From: an uncultured Spartobacteria bacterium
GTDB lineage: Bacteria > Verrucomicrobiota > Verrucomicrobiia > Chthoniobacterales > Chthoniobacteraceae
Assembly (NCBI GenBank): GCA_903916085.1
Contig: CAIWVL010000134.1
Coordinates: 1 to 37,891, forward strand
Direction: 5' to 3'
Length of the DNA: 37,891 nucleotides
How positions within the stretch are numbered: the stretch's first letter is position 1; each line of letters begins with the position of its first letter. This document shows positions 9,201-16,967 of this stretch, in pieces. Both the position numbers and the translations under genes were made by a program. Below the pieces are notes generated by a model. That model had not been told where the DNA came from. It saw nothing but the letters and a program-made list of their open reading frames with translations, and did no database searches.

Positions 9201-10286
9201 ATGAACGCATTCCGTCCCCTCCTCGTGAGCGTCGCCGTTTTCATGGCTGCACACACCTCCATCGCCGCCACAATCACCACTTTCGCCGGCAACGGCGCAA
9301 AGGGTTTTTCGGGCGATAACGGTCCCGCGACAGAGGCGCAAATCAACAATCCCTACGCTATTGCACGCGGCCCGGATGGCGCACTCTACATTTGCGACGT
9401 GGATAACCACAGGATCCGGCGGGTGGGACGCGACGGGCGTATCGAAACGTTTGCCGGAAGCGAAAAGCGTGGCCATGCGGGTGACGGTGGTCCGGCCACT
9501 ATGGCTTCCTTGAACATGCCCTACGAAATGGCCTGGGATCGGGAAGGTAACTTCTTTTTTGTCGAACTCGGCAGCCACTGCGTCCGGCGGGTTGATGCAA
9601 AAACGGGCACCATCAGCACCGTTGCGGGGACAGGGCAAGCTGGGTTTTCAGGTGATGGCGGCCCGGCCGCTCAAGCGCAGTTTAATCAGCCGCACAGTCT
9701 AGCATTCGACAACAACGGCGACCTTTATGTGTGCGACATCATCAACCACCGGATTCGCCGGATTGAGATGAAGACAGGCACGATCACAACCTGGTCTGGC
9801 ACGGGAGAAGCGAAGACCGCTCCCGATGGCTCGCCCATCTCGGGTGCCTCGCTGCACGGCCCACGAGCGCTTGCGTTCACCCCGGATGGCGAGTGTTGGT
9901 TGGCGCTGCGCGAGGGCAACGCGATTCTGAAGTTGGATCCCAAAGCGGGCACCCTTCGGCGTGTCGCAGGCACAGGACAGTCCGGGTTCACGGGCAATGG
10001 TGGCCCCGCCATCTCCGCCAAGCTCGCCGGCCCAAAGTGCGTTGGCCTGGATGCCGAAGGAAACGTGTATCTCGCGGATACAGAGTCGCATTCCATTCGA
10101 TACATTAATGCAAAGACGGGCACGCTGGAGGTACTCGTCGGCAACGGAAAAAAGGGCGATGGCCCCGATGGTGACGATCCCCTCGCCTGCCAACTCGCAC
10201 GTCCGCACGGCGTCTTTGTGGATAAGGACGGCTCCGTTTTTATTGGAGACAGCGAAAACCACAGAGTACGCGTGTGGAGAAAGTGA
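9201..10286 (+). CDS. Exported six-blade NHL-repeat beta-propeller protein
   Basis: This 361-residue protein has a signal peptide of about 22 residues (ending TSIAAT). It then has six consecutive NHL repeats, each with the pattern AGTG..GFSGDGGPA..A.L..P.....D..G.LYV.D..NHRIRR, filling the whole mature chain. Six repeats would close a six-bladed propeller. Repeats 1-3 and 5 are well conserved, while repeat 4 has lost the DGGPA and NHRI cores. NHL propellers bind proteins, sugars or nucleic acids and some act as lactonases. No catalytic residue is recognisable here. It follows the dehydrogenase by 53 bp and is probably co-transcribed, suggesting a periplasmic partner or lactonase-like role. 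Confidence 0.9.
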   Translation: MNAFRPLLVSVAVFMAAHTSIAATITTFAGNGAKGFSGDNGPATEAQINNPYAIARGPDGALYICDVDNHRIRRVGRDGRIETFAGSEKRGHAGDGGPATMASLNMPYEMAWDREGNFFFVELGSHCVRRVDAKTGTISTVAGTGQAGFSGDGGPAAQAQFNQPHSLAFDNNGDLYVCDIINHRIRRIEMKTGTITTWSGTGEAKTAPDGSPISGASLHGPRALAFTPDGECWLALREGNAILKLDPKAGTLRRVAGTGQSGFTGNGGPAISAKLAGPKCVGLDAEGNVYLADTESHSIRYINAKTGTLEVLVGNGKKGDGPDGDDPLACQLARPHGVFVDKDGSVFIGDSENHRVRVWRK

Positions 10287-10325
10287 GCGGCGCGAGGGGT
10301 TGGCGAGAAGCAGCGTAAGCCGTAC

Positions 10326-10754
10326 CTACTCCGGAGGGAGCGCGCCTCCGAGTTCAGCGCGCAGATGCTCGTAATCGCTCACAAGCATGTCCCAGTCCTC
10401 GCGATCCTCTGCCGGGAGGCCGTTGACGGCGTCGGAAATCCATTCACGCATTTCCGCCATCCGCGAGGATACGGAAGCGAAGAGGACGCGCAGCGTGTCG
10501 GCGCGGTCGGCGGCGGATTGCAGGGCGTCTTCCATGCGCTGTTCGTACTCGGCCTGAAGGGACTGAGCCTCGCCGATACCGGCTTCAACGCGTGCCACCA
10601 AGGCAGCGACATCGGACTCCAGCACAGGCATTTCCAAGCTATTCTCGAGCATCCGCTCCCTTTTTGCCTGGAGGATACCGATGACTGAAACGACCTCCAA
10701 GTAGCCGGCAAAGGGATCAAGCGGCGACTGAGGGTCAAGGGGTGGTTGATCCAT
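10326..10754 (-). CDS. Hypothetical small coiled-coil protein
   Basis: I do not recognise a family. The 142-residue product starts MDQPPLDPQ, is acidic (especially in the C-terminal half) and is almost all helix. Its central part (about 30-110) is rich in Leu, Ala, Glu and Arg with heptad-like spacing, so a coiled coil is likely. There is no signal peptide or membrane segment. A GTG at 10772 would add six residues; I prefer the ATG at 10754. It is convergent with the NHL gene (39 bp apart). The reading frame has normal amino-acid composition, which supports it being a real gene, but the function is unknown. Confidence 0.6.
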   Translation of the reverse strand: MDQPPLDPQSPLDPFAGYLEVVSVIGILQAKRERMLENSLEMPVLESDVAALVARVEAGIGEAQSLQAEYEQRMEDALQSAADRADTLRVLFASVSSRMAEMREWISDAVNGLPAEDREDWDMLVSDYEHLRAELGGALPPE

Positions 10755-11016
10755 CCCGAAACGTACGCACACCCCGGCGATGCGCTAGGGAGGATTAGGG
10801 GTGAGGATGAAAAAAGGCGAAAAAAGCACAGGAGTGTTGCCTGCGGCACCGAGGAGATAGAGTGACTTCTAGACCGAGAATTTAGATTTTCTCGAACATG
10901 CGGAGCGTTCGTGCTCTTGCCAGCAGACTTTTTTATGTGCACCAACGCAGGGCGGTTCAGGTTCCAAGGTGCGTCCGACCTTTTTTCCGGACTTAGGTGA
11001 ATCTTAAGAGCTGCTG

Positions 11017-11045
11017 TTGCCATAAGTCGACTTTAGGCCTAATTT
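11017..11045 (+). promoter_or_regulatory. Candidate promoter and operator of the DUF433/DUF5615 pair
   Basis: TTGCCA (11017-11022) is five-of-six to the -35 consensus. It is followed after 17 bp by TAATTT (11040-11045), a weak -10. Two perfect 10-bp palindromes fill the spacer: AAGTCGACTT (11024-11033) and TTAGGCCTAA (11033-11042), sharing one base. This is the arrangement expected for antitoxin autorepression. The predicted transcription start falls at about the ATG at 11052, so the transcript could be leaderless. Confidence 0.4.
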
Positions 11046-11051
11046 CCTGTC

Positions 11052-11282
11052 ATGCAGGCTTTCCAACGGATTTCACATGATCCAAACGTCATGGGCGGCA
11101 AACCCTGCATCAGGGGGATGCGAGTCACGGTGGGAACCATTGTTGGACTTATCGCTTCCGGCCATTCACGAGACGACATTCTTCAACTTTATCCTTATTT
11201 GGAGGCTCAGGACATCACCGAGGCGCTGTCATACGCCGCGTGGCGGGTGGACGAAGTTGAACTGCCATTTGCGATTGCTTGA
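11052..11282 (+). CDS. DUF433 family antitoxin
   Basis: This 76-residue protein matches the DUF433 pattern throughout. The segments RISHDPNVMGGKPCIRGMRVTV, GLIASGHSRDDILQLYPYL and ITEALSYAAWR are the family's core, which forms a small winged/helical DNA-binding-like domain. DUF433 proteins are commonly the antitoxin next to a DUF5615 PIN-like protein, exactly the arrangement here. The stop codon overlaps the downstream TTG start in a TTGA arrangement, so translation is probably coupled. Two palindromes immediately upstream may be its own operator. Confidence 0.9.
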   Translation: MQAFQRISHDPNVMGGKPCIRGMRVTVGTIVGLIASGHSRDDILQLYPYLEAQDITEALSYAAWRVDEVELPFAIA

Positions 11283-11641
11283 GGATCTTGATCGACATGA
11301 ACCTCTCGCCAGAGTGGGTTCCCGTTTTAACCGTACATGGCTTTGATGCGGTGCATTGGTGTACTATTGGTGCGGCCAGTGCGCCTGACTGGGAAATCAT
11401 TGCGTATGCTTTTCAGTATAAGTACGTGGTATTCACGCACAACTTGGACTTCGGCATCATTCTGGCTCACTCGAAAGCTGGCGGCCCCAGCGTCATTCAG
11501 GTGAGGACAAAGGACGTTTCACCTAGTCATTTGTGTGCGACCGTGGTTTCGATACTTAACAAGTATCGTCACATCATCGAAAACGGAGTATTAGTCACCG
11601 TTGACGAACTAAAATCACGGATCCGAATCCTGCCGATTTAG
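11279..11641 (+). CDS. DUF5615 PIN-like toxin
   Basis: This 120-residue protein begins MRILIDMNLSPEWVPVLTVHGFDAVHW, the standard DUF5615 (Mut7-C-like PIN) N-terminus with the first acidic metal ligand (Asp6). The later VFTHNLDFG motif supplies another acidic residue. Such proteins are predicted nucleases acting as toxins of the DUF433 antitoxin. The start is a TTG overlapping the antitoxin stop by four bases. Homology begins directly at this codon, so I accept TTG. The gene appears intact and of family length. Confidence 0.88.
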   Translation: MRILIDMNLSPEWVPVLTVHGFDAVHWCTIGAASAPDWEIIAYAFQYKYVVFTHNLDFGIILAHSKAGGPSVIQVRTKDVSPSHLCATVVSILNKYRHIIENGVLVTVDELKSRIRILPI

Positions 11642-11862
11642 CATTGAGCCCGCCTCCAGCTCAGGGGCTGCTGTCTTAGCCATTCTACCTGCGCAATCTG
11701 CAGATTTTTTCCCAATTTTCAGTTAGCCCGATTAAAAGTGGCGATTCTCTGAGGCGCGGCGTAATCACCGCCCTTGACTTGAAAGGTCTTCATTGATCGG
11801 AAAATAATCCAATCGCTTCTAGTGCATCAAGAGCCCACCGTGGCACATTATCCAACTTTCAA

Positions 11863-13539
11863 ATGCCTACCGGTGCCACCCCAGACCCGAGTTTTCCCGT
11901 CAACGCCCCGTCCCCTGCCCGGTCTTGGGATGTGGTAATCATGGGTGGCGCCATTTCCGGCGGGGCTACGGCCTGCCTGCTACTGCGCGCTAACCCTGCC
12001 CTGCGTGTGCTTATTCTGGAGCGAAACTCGACGTTCAAGCGGCGCGTGGGCGAGTCTACCGTGGAAGTCAGTGCTTTTTTTCTGGGACGAATTCTCGACT
12101 TAACGGATCACCTTCTCGAAAAACACCTCGTCAAACAGGGCCTTCGGTTCTGGTTCAAAAACGAGCAGACAGCCGCCTTGGATGAATGCAGTGAAATCGG
12201 GCCGGGCTATAATGTGCGACTGCCGGGCTACCAAGTGGACCGGGCCGTGCTGGATGAAGAAGTGCTAAGCCGAGCGGTCACGCTGGGGGCGGTGGTAAGG
12301 CGACCGATTTTAGTGCGCGGCGTGGACTTGGAACCGGGCGGGTTGCAAACCCTCAACTGGGAGGACGAACACGGAGGGCGGGGCGCGGAAAAAGCGCGTT
12401 GGGTGGTAGATGCGTCGGGAGTGGGCGCCGTTTTGGCGCGCAAAAACGGGTGGCTCTCTCTCAACCGCGAACATCCCATCGCTGCAGTTTGGAGTCGCTG
12501 GAGCGGCGTTAAAAATTGGGATTCGCGCGCTCTTGCCAACAAGTATCCAGAGTGGGCACGGCGCACCAAGGCGGTACGGTTCACGGCAACTAATCATCTT
12601 TTGGGGCGAGGATGGTGGGCCTGGCTGATCCCGCTCAAGGGAGGGGACGTGAGCATCGGCTTGGTGTTTGATCAGCGCCTGGTGGAACTCGCTGAGGGCG
12701 AACACCTCGGAGAAAGACTACGCACAATGCTCGAAACGCACCCCGTTGCACGGGAACTGCTTGCGGACGCCACGTGGAACCCGGGCGACGTGCATTTCCG
12801 CCGTAACTTAGCCTACAGTTCCAGCACGTTTGCAGGGGACGGCCATGTGCTTGTGGGAGATGCTGCCGCTTTCATTGATCCGTTCTATTCCCCTGGACTG
12901 GATTGGATTAGCTACAGTGCAAGCGCAGCGGCCAAGTTGGTGGGAGACAGCCTGACAGGGACCGCTCAGTCGCAGGCTATTACCAGACACAACGCACTTT
13001 TCAGCGCCAGTTATCAGCGCTGGTTCACGGCCATTTATAGAGACAAGTACCTCTACATGGGCGACTACGAGCTTATGAGCTTAGCCTTCCGCTTGGACCT
13101 TGGACTCTACTACGCGGGAGTTGCCTCCCAGCCCTTCAAGCACGGGGCGGCCGCTTTAGAAACGCCCGCTTTTGCCGGACCCGGCACATTTCTCCCGGCG
13201 CACATCATCGCATTCTACAACAGACGCCTCGCCGCGATGGGACGAGAGCGCTTGCGCCGAGGCACTTGGGGACGCCAGAACTCAGGACGCCACCTTAGCT
13301 TCCGCAGCTACGAGCTCAGTGGAATGCTCTATTGGAGGTTAGTTCTTGCCCTGTTGGCTTACCTAAAGCTCGAGCTGAGCGAGGGTTGGCGGAGTTGGTT
13401 CCGCGCAACCGAACTGTCAGGCGAACTTCCCCCGCACCCAAGCCGCTCGCCAGCCCGAGCTCAAGTGCACAGGGCAAGCACACCACCACACTCCCGCGAT
13501 TCCGACGTTCCACCTCTTAGCAACGCCCCCACCGCATGA
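11863..13539 (+). CDS. Flavin-dependent halogenase-family oxidoreductase (first copy)
   Basis: This 558-residue flavoprotein has an N-terminal dinucleotide-binding fold (DVVIMGGAISGG, 23-34). GEST at 63-66 is followed by a KQGLRF stretch with Lys91, placed like the catalytic lysine of flavin halogenases. WAWLIP at 252-257 is the WxWxIP signature of flavin-dependent halogenases. The FAD-contacting segment VGDAAAFIDPFYSPGLD comes later. It may halogenate or otherwise oxidise a carrier-bound acyl chain. An aromatic polyene would be a sensible substrate, given xanthomonadin-type clusters. Relative to the second copy it has a long C-terminal extension with a hydrophobic helix (YWRLVLALLAYL) and a Pro/Ser-rich tail. 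It is the first gene of an operon; its stop overlaps the ACP start (ATGA). Reaction and substrate are inferred. Confidence 0.85.
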   Translation: MPTGATPDPSFPVNAPSPARSWDVVIMGGAISGGATACLLLRANPALRVLILERNSTFKRRVGESTVEVSAFFLGRILDLTDHLLEKHLVKQGLRFWFKNEQTAALDECSEIGPGYNVRLPGYQVDRAVLDEEVLSRAVTLGAVVRRPILVRGVDLEPGGLQTLNWEDEHGGRGAEKARWVVDASGVGAVLARKNGWLSLNREHPIAAVWSRWSGVKNWDSRALANKYPEWARRTKAVRFTATNHLLGRGWWAWLIPLKGGDVSIGLVFDQRLVELAEGEHLGERLRTMLETHPVARELLADATWNPGDVHFRRNLAYSSSTFAGDGHVLVGDAAAFIDPFYSPGLDWISYSASAAAKLVGDSLTGTAQSQAITRHNALFSASYQRWFTAIYRDKYLYMGDYELMSLAFRLDLGLYYAGVASQPFKHGAAALETPAFAGPGTFLPAHIIAFYNRRLAAMGRERLRRGTWGRQNSGRHLSFRSYELSGMLYWRLVLALLAYLKLELSEGWRSWFRATELSGELPPHPSRSPARAQVHRASTPPHSRDSDVPPLSNAPTA

Positions 13540-13949
13540 CTGTTTCTTCTATCTCCATGAGCACAAACTCTGGCAATGCGCGTCCATCACTAACCTCAAG
13601 CGAGTTTCATCCGCTTGCAAAATTTCCTCAAGAGACTCGGGAAGCACATGACCGATTCGTAGTTTCGGGCGACCCGGGGGCGATTGGGGCGGTAGTGTTG
13701 GCCGTGATTTTGGATCATCAGCCGAGTGCCGCGAAGAAAGGGGGAGAAGCGCCGCCAGCCGACACAGCGAGGCTCATCGAGGACCTTGGATTTGACTCCT
13801 TGGCGCTCGCGGAAGTCGTGTTCTTTTTAGAAGACGTATACAAGGTGGCGATCACCAACGCGGAACTTCAAAACCTCCTCACGGTGGGCGAAATCCGGAC
13901 CTTTGTTCAGACCAAGGTGACCCAGGCGTATGGGAGTTCGCCTGCCTGA
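13536..13949 (+). CDS. Acyl carrier protein with long N-terminal extension
   Basis: This 137-residue protein contains a phosphopantetheine site, DLGFDSLALAEV, with Ser88 as the attachment residue. It is followed by a helix-III-like VYKVAITNAELQNLLTVGEI. The first 35 or so residues are Ser/Thr/Pro-rich and not part of the ACP fold, so the true start may be the internal ATG at 13557. The ATG at 13536 overlaps the upstream stop as ATGA, which favours it. The protein presumably carries the growing acyl chain for the ketosynthase immediately downstream. Confidence 0.9.
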   Translation: MTVSSISMSTNSGNARPSLTSSEFHPLAKFPQETREAHDRFVVSGDPGAIGAVVLAVILDHQPSAAKKGGEAPPADTARLIEDLGFDSLALAEVVFFLEDVYKVAITNAELQNLLTVGEIRTFVQTKVTQAYGSSPA

Positions 13950-13972
13950 GCGAGGACTCGCCTCGCCCGCCA

Positions 13973-15283
13973 TTGGCGCAAACAGCCCTCCATCCCTTTT
14001 CAAAAGTGACTCGCGAAGTCCTGATCACCGGCATTGGTTTTATCACCAGCATTGGCAACGACTCAGCCACCGTCAGCGCCAGTCTGAGGGAGGGTCGGCA
14101 CGGCCTGTTACCCTGGGACTTCTGCGGAAACCCGAATGTGCCCGTCAAAGTGGCCGCTCCCGTGCGAGGATTCAACGTGGATTCCCCCCATTGGCGCGAC
14201 TGGAACTGGCCCAAGGAACACAACATCCCTCGCGAAACCCTGCGTGGACTCGCCCCTCACGGGGTGTACGCCTTCTGCGCGATGGAACAGGCGCTGGCAG
14301 ACGCCGCCCTCACCCCCGCCGACATCACCGATGGAGCCACGGGACTCTTCTGCGCCTCAGCAGGATCCGCCTTCGTGTTACACCACAATCTGACGCAGGC
14401 GCGCGCCTGCCAGTTTGAGCGCGGGAATCCCATGGGCGTGGTTACCTCAATCGCAGGGACCCTCAACTTCAATCTAGCCGCGCATTTCGCCATCACGGGA
14501 GCGGTTACCGGTTTTGTGTCCGCCTGCGCCTCCTCGAGTCACGCGATAGGTTACGCCACGGACGAAATCCGCCTAGGCCGCCAAGAGCGTATGATTGTCG
14601 TGGGTGCGGAGGAACTTAATGCTGACACAGTTCTCCCCTTCGCCCCGATGCGCGCCCTCTCCCCCAACGCCGATCCGGCCACGGCCTCGCGCCCCTTTGA
14701 CATGGGAAGGGATGGTTTTGTGGGAACGGGTGGGGCCGTAGTGCTGGTGCTAGAAGACGGGGGAGTCGCAAGACGACGCGGGGCGCGAGCGTACGCGGAA
14801 ATCAGCGGCTGGGGCCAGGCGTCCGACGGATACAGCGTCGCCACCTCCCATCCCGATGGCGCCGGGTTGCGCGAGGCCATGCGCCGAGCACTGCGGGATG
14901 CTCAGGCGTTGCCGGAGGCGGTGAATTATGTGAACGCCCATGCCACCTCCACACAGATTGGCGACAAGGCGGAAGCGCAGGCGTTGCGATCCGTATTCAC
15001 GGCGGTGGGTGCGCGACCGGTCGTAAGCAGCACGAAAGGACTCACGGGGCATGGGCTTTCTATGGCCGGGGCGATGGAAGTCGGGTTCTGTGCGTTGGCC
15101 TTGCGAGAAGGGTTCATGCCGGGAAATGCGCATCTGCGCGAGGTGGACCCGGTTTGTGACGGGCTCAATCTTCCGAGGAAAAGCGTATGTACCCAACCGT
15201 CGCTTATCTTAAACAACAGCAGTGGCTTTGGCGGAAGCAACGTGTGCCATGTGCTTCGCCCCGTCCGGGAAATCCGTTCATGA
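13973..15283 (+). CDS. Beta-ketoacyl-ACP synthase (KAS II-like), complete triad
   Basis: This 436-residue thiolase-fold condensing enzyme extends ACP-bound chains by two carbons. The catalytic triad is complete, counting from the TTG at 13973: Cys185 in SACASSSHA, His323 in NAHATST and His360 in KGLTGHGLSMAG. It is therefore an active ketosynthase rather than a chain-length factor. The start is uncertain. A GTG at 14009 would begin right before the conserved VLITGIGF strand and remove 12 residues. The gene follows its ACP by 23 bp and its stop overlaps the acyltransferase start by ATGA. Confidence 0.92.
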   Translation: MAQTALHPFSKVTREVLITGIGFITSIGNDSATVSASLREGRHGLLPWDFCGNPNVPVKVAAPVRGFNVDSPHWRDWNWPKEHNIPRETLRGLAPHGVYAFCAMEQALADAALTPADITDGATGLFCASAGSAFVLHHNLTQARACQFERGNPMGVVTSIAGTLNFNLAAHFAITGAVTGFVSACASSSHAIGYATDEIRLGRQERMIVVGAEELNADTVLPFAPMRALSPNADPATASRPFDMGRDGFVGTGGAVVLVLEDGGVARRRGARAYAEISGWGQASDGYSVATSHPDGAGLREAMRRALRDAQALPEAVNYVNAHATSTQIGDKAEAQALRSVFTAVGARPVVSSTKGLTGHGLSMAGAMEVGFCALALREGFMPGNAHLREVDPVCDGLNLPRKSVCTQPSLILNNSSGFGGSNVCHVLRPVREIRS

Positions 15284-16689
15284 AGACGGTGCGGCATTTG
15301 TGGTTGGCATTCGCCTACTATTTTTCCTGGTTCTTGTTCGGATTAGGGGGCCTCGTACTGAACCTCGGGAGCGCCCTATTCATAAAGGCCAGCCAGCGGG
15401 AAAGGTTCGGCCCATTCGCCCGCCGATCCATGCGCTGGATGTTTGATTTGTGGCTACGCTGGATGCACTTTTCGGGCGTCGTACGCGTGACGTGGAAAGG
15501 CTTCGACGCACCACTTCCCACGGGCACTGTTTATGTGGCCAACCATCCCACCTTGGTGGACGCGCCCTTTCTGCTCGCCCGACTCCCTGACGCGGTCTGC
15601 ATCTTCAAGCCCGCCCTTTTGCAAAACCCCCTCATTGGCCCCGCAGCGATTCTTGCTGGATTCGTCTCCGCTGACTCTGGGGTGGACATGATCCGCAACG
15701 CCGCCCAGCGAGTTGCGACTGGACAATCCCTGCTTATCTTCCCAGAGGGCACGCGAACCAATCCCGGAGCTGAGCTGAACCCGCTCAAACCAGCTTTCGC
15801 CCTCATCGCGAGGCTCGCTCAAGCGCCCGTGCAGATCATCCGGGTGCGTACAGGCGAACGCATGGCGCGCAAAGGTTGGCCGTGGTGGTGCCTGCCACCA
15901 GTGCCAGGTTGGTTTGAGTTCACGTTGGATGAGCTGATTCCCGCCACAGAGATCGGCAGGCCCTCAGAATTAAGCGAACGAATTGAGGCCCTGCTACGCG
16001 CACCGTTCGCCGTCGAGGAAGCCCTTCCTTCGCCTCGCGGCGACGTTGGTGCAGCGCCGCTTCAGCCGCCATTCGCCGCGCGGTTTCAAACGCATAGAGG
16101 GCTCAAAAAGTGGGGCACGCCTGTGGGAATGTGCGCCTTTTTCATGCTCTACTTTGCAGTGCTCAGGCATCCGTTTTTTCCCGTCACCACGATGCCGCTC
16201 ACGGCCTTGGATCGCTGGATCTCGTTCCAACCCACTTCCCTCATTCTGTATGCGTCACTTTGGCTCTACGTCCCCCTGTTGCCTGCCCTTTTTGTCGAGC
16301 GCCGCGCCCTGTTTAGGTATGCTTGGGCAGTGGCACTTCTAAGCGGATTGGCCATGGGCATTTTCATCCTCTGGCCGACCCGCTCGCCTACACCTGACAT
16401 TGACTGGACACAACATGCGGCCTTTGGCTTTTTGAAAACAATCGACGCCTCAGGGAACGCCTGTCCCTCCTTGCACGCAGCCTTTGCGGTGTTTAACACC
16501 GTGGGTTTTCACAAGCTGCTGAGGCAACTCGAAGCGGGCGTGCGGCTACGTTGGGCGAATGTCTTGTGGAGTGTGGGAATCGTGTATTCGGCCCTCGCGA
16601 CTAAGCAACACGTCGCGCTAGACATTTTTGCAGGTTTACTGCTCGGAGCAGCGGTGGCGTGGGGCACATTTGGTGACAGACAAGTTTAA
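15280..16689 (+). CDS. PlsC-type acyltransferase fused to a PAP2-type phosphatase
   Basis: This 469-residue protein fuses two lipid-enzyme domains. The N-terminal half (about 1-240) is a lysophospholipid acyltransferase. It has NHPTLVD at 88-94 (the HX4D catalytic motif, His89/Asp94), FPEGTR at 154-159 and an N-terminal membrane helix. The C-terminal half (about 285-469) has several hydrophobic helices and PAP2_3-type active-site motifs: SGNACPSLHAAF (His399) and TKQHVALDIFAG (His444, Asp448). PAP2_3 members include lipid phosphotransferases of the inositol-phosphorylceramide-synthase type. A plausible role is to acylate a glycerol/lipid acceptor and then remove or swap its phosphate head group, making a membrane anchor. 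The ATG overlaps the ketosynthase stop, so I reject longer versions. It ends the first operon. Confidence 0.88.
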   Translation: MKTVRHLWLAFAYYFSWFLFGLGGLVLNLGSALFIKASQRERFGPFARRSMRWMFDLWLRWMHFSGVVRVTWKGFDAPLPTGTVYVANHPTLVDAPFLLARLPDAVCIFKPALLQNPLIGPAAILAGFVSADSGVDMIRNAAQRVATGQSLLIFPEGTRTNPGAELNPLKPAFALIARLAQAPVQIIRVRTGERMARKGWPWWCLPPVPGWFEFTLDELIPATEIGRPSELSERIEALLRAPFAVEEALPSPRGDVGAAPLQPPFAARFQTHRGLKKWGTPVGMCAFFMLYFAVLRHPFFPVTTMPLTALDRWISFQPTSLILYASLWLYVPLLPALFVERRALFRYAWAVALLSGLAMGIFILWPTRSPTPDIDWTQHAAFGFLKTIDASGNACPSLHAAFAVFNTVGFHKLLRQLEAGVRLRWANVLWSVGIVYSALATKQHVALDIFAGLLLGAAVAWGTFGDRQV

Positions 16690-16967
16690 CTGTTGACTGT
16701 TTTCCTCTGTAAAAATTCGTGCCATGAAATCGCCTCTACCGTTGATGATAGAGGAAACGATCCTCCGCTTGGAATGATGTAATAGCCTCGGGAAGCCCCT
16801 AATGTATTCACGCTTTCTACAAACGCAGGAGTCAGTTTGCAAAACCACCTCAGTCGCTGGAAAGACGCGCGTCATCGCAGCATTGGAAATACGGAATCGA
16901 TTCCCTAAACTCAACGCGACAGCTTCTTCTCCTCGCGTAGCCCACCCAGCCCACCCAGCCCACCCCA
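16690..16967. other. Convergent intergenic region without a gene
   Basis: I see no gene in this 278-bp gap between convergent stops. It contains a CCTCTA/TAGAGG hairpin (16733-16754), two perfect palindromes (GACGCGCGTC at 16864-16873 and GGAATCGATTCC at 16893-16904) and the G-rich tract annotated separately. No classical terminator with a T-run is apparent on either strand. Confidence 0.5.
16941..16966 (-). other. Predicted G-quadruplex tract at the 3' end of the FAD oxidoreductase gene
   Basis: On the minus strand this stretch has six runs of at least three G separated by alternating loops of T and CT. This is ideal for a parallel G-quadruplex. It starts one base after the stop codon of the minus-strand FAD gene, so it would lie in that transcript's 3' end. 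Confidence 0.7.

Noticed and set aside
10379-11023. 214-codon minus-strand open frame spanning the gap before the DUF433 gene
   Set aside because: Most of it overlaps the coiled-coil gene in another frame, and the translation is Ser/Pro/Arg-rich without helix periodicity or known motifs.
11774-11808. Sigma-70 promoter before the first cluster gene (TTGACT with an AT-rich stretch)
   Set aside because: TTGACT is a fair -35 box, but no acceptable -10 box lies at 16-18 bp; the nearest AT-rich hexamer is about 23 bp away.
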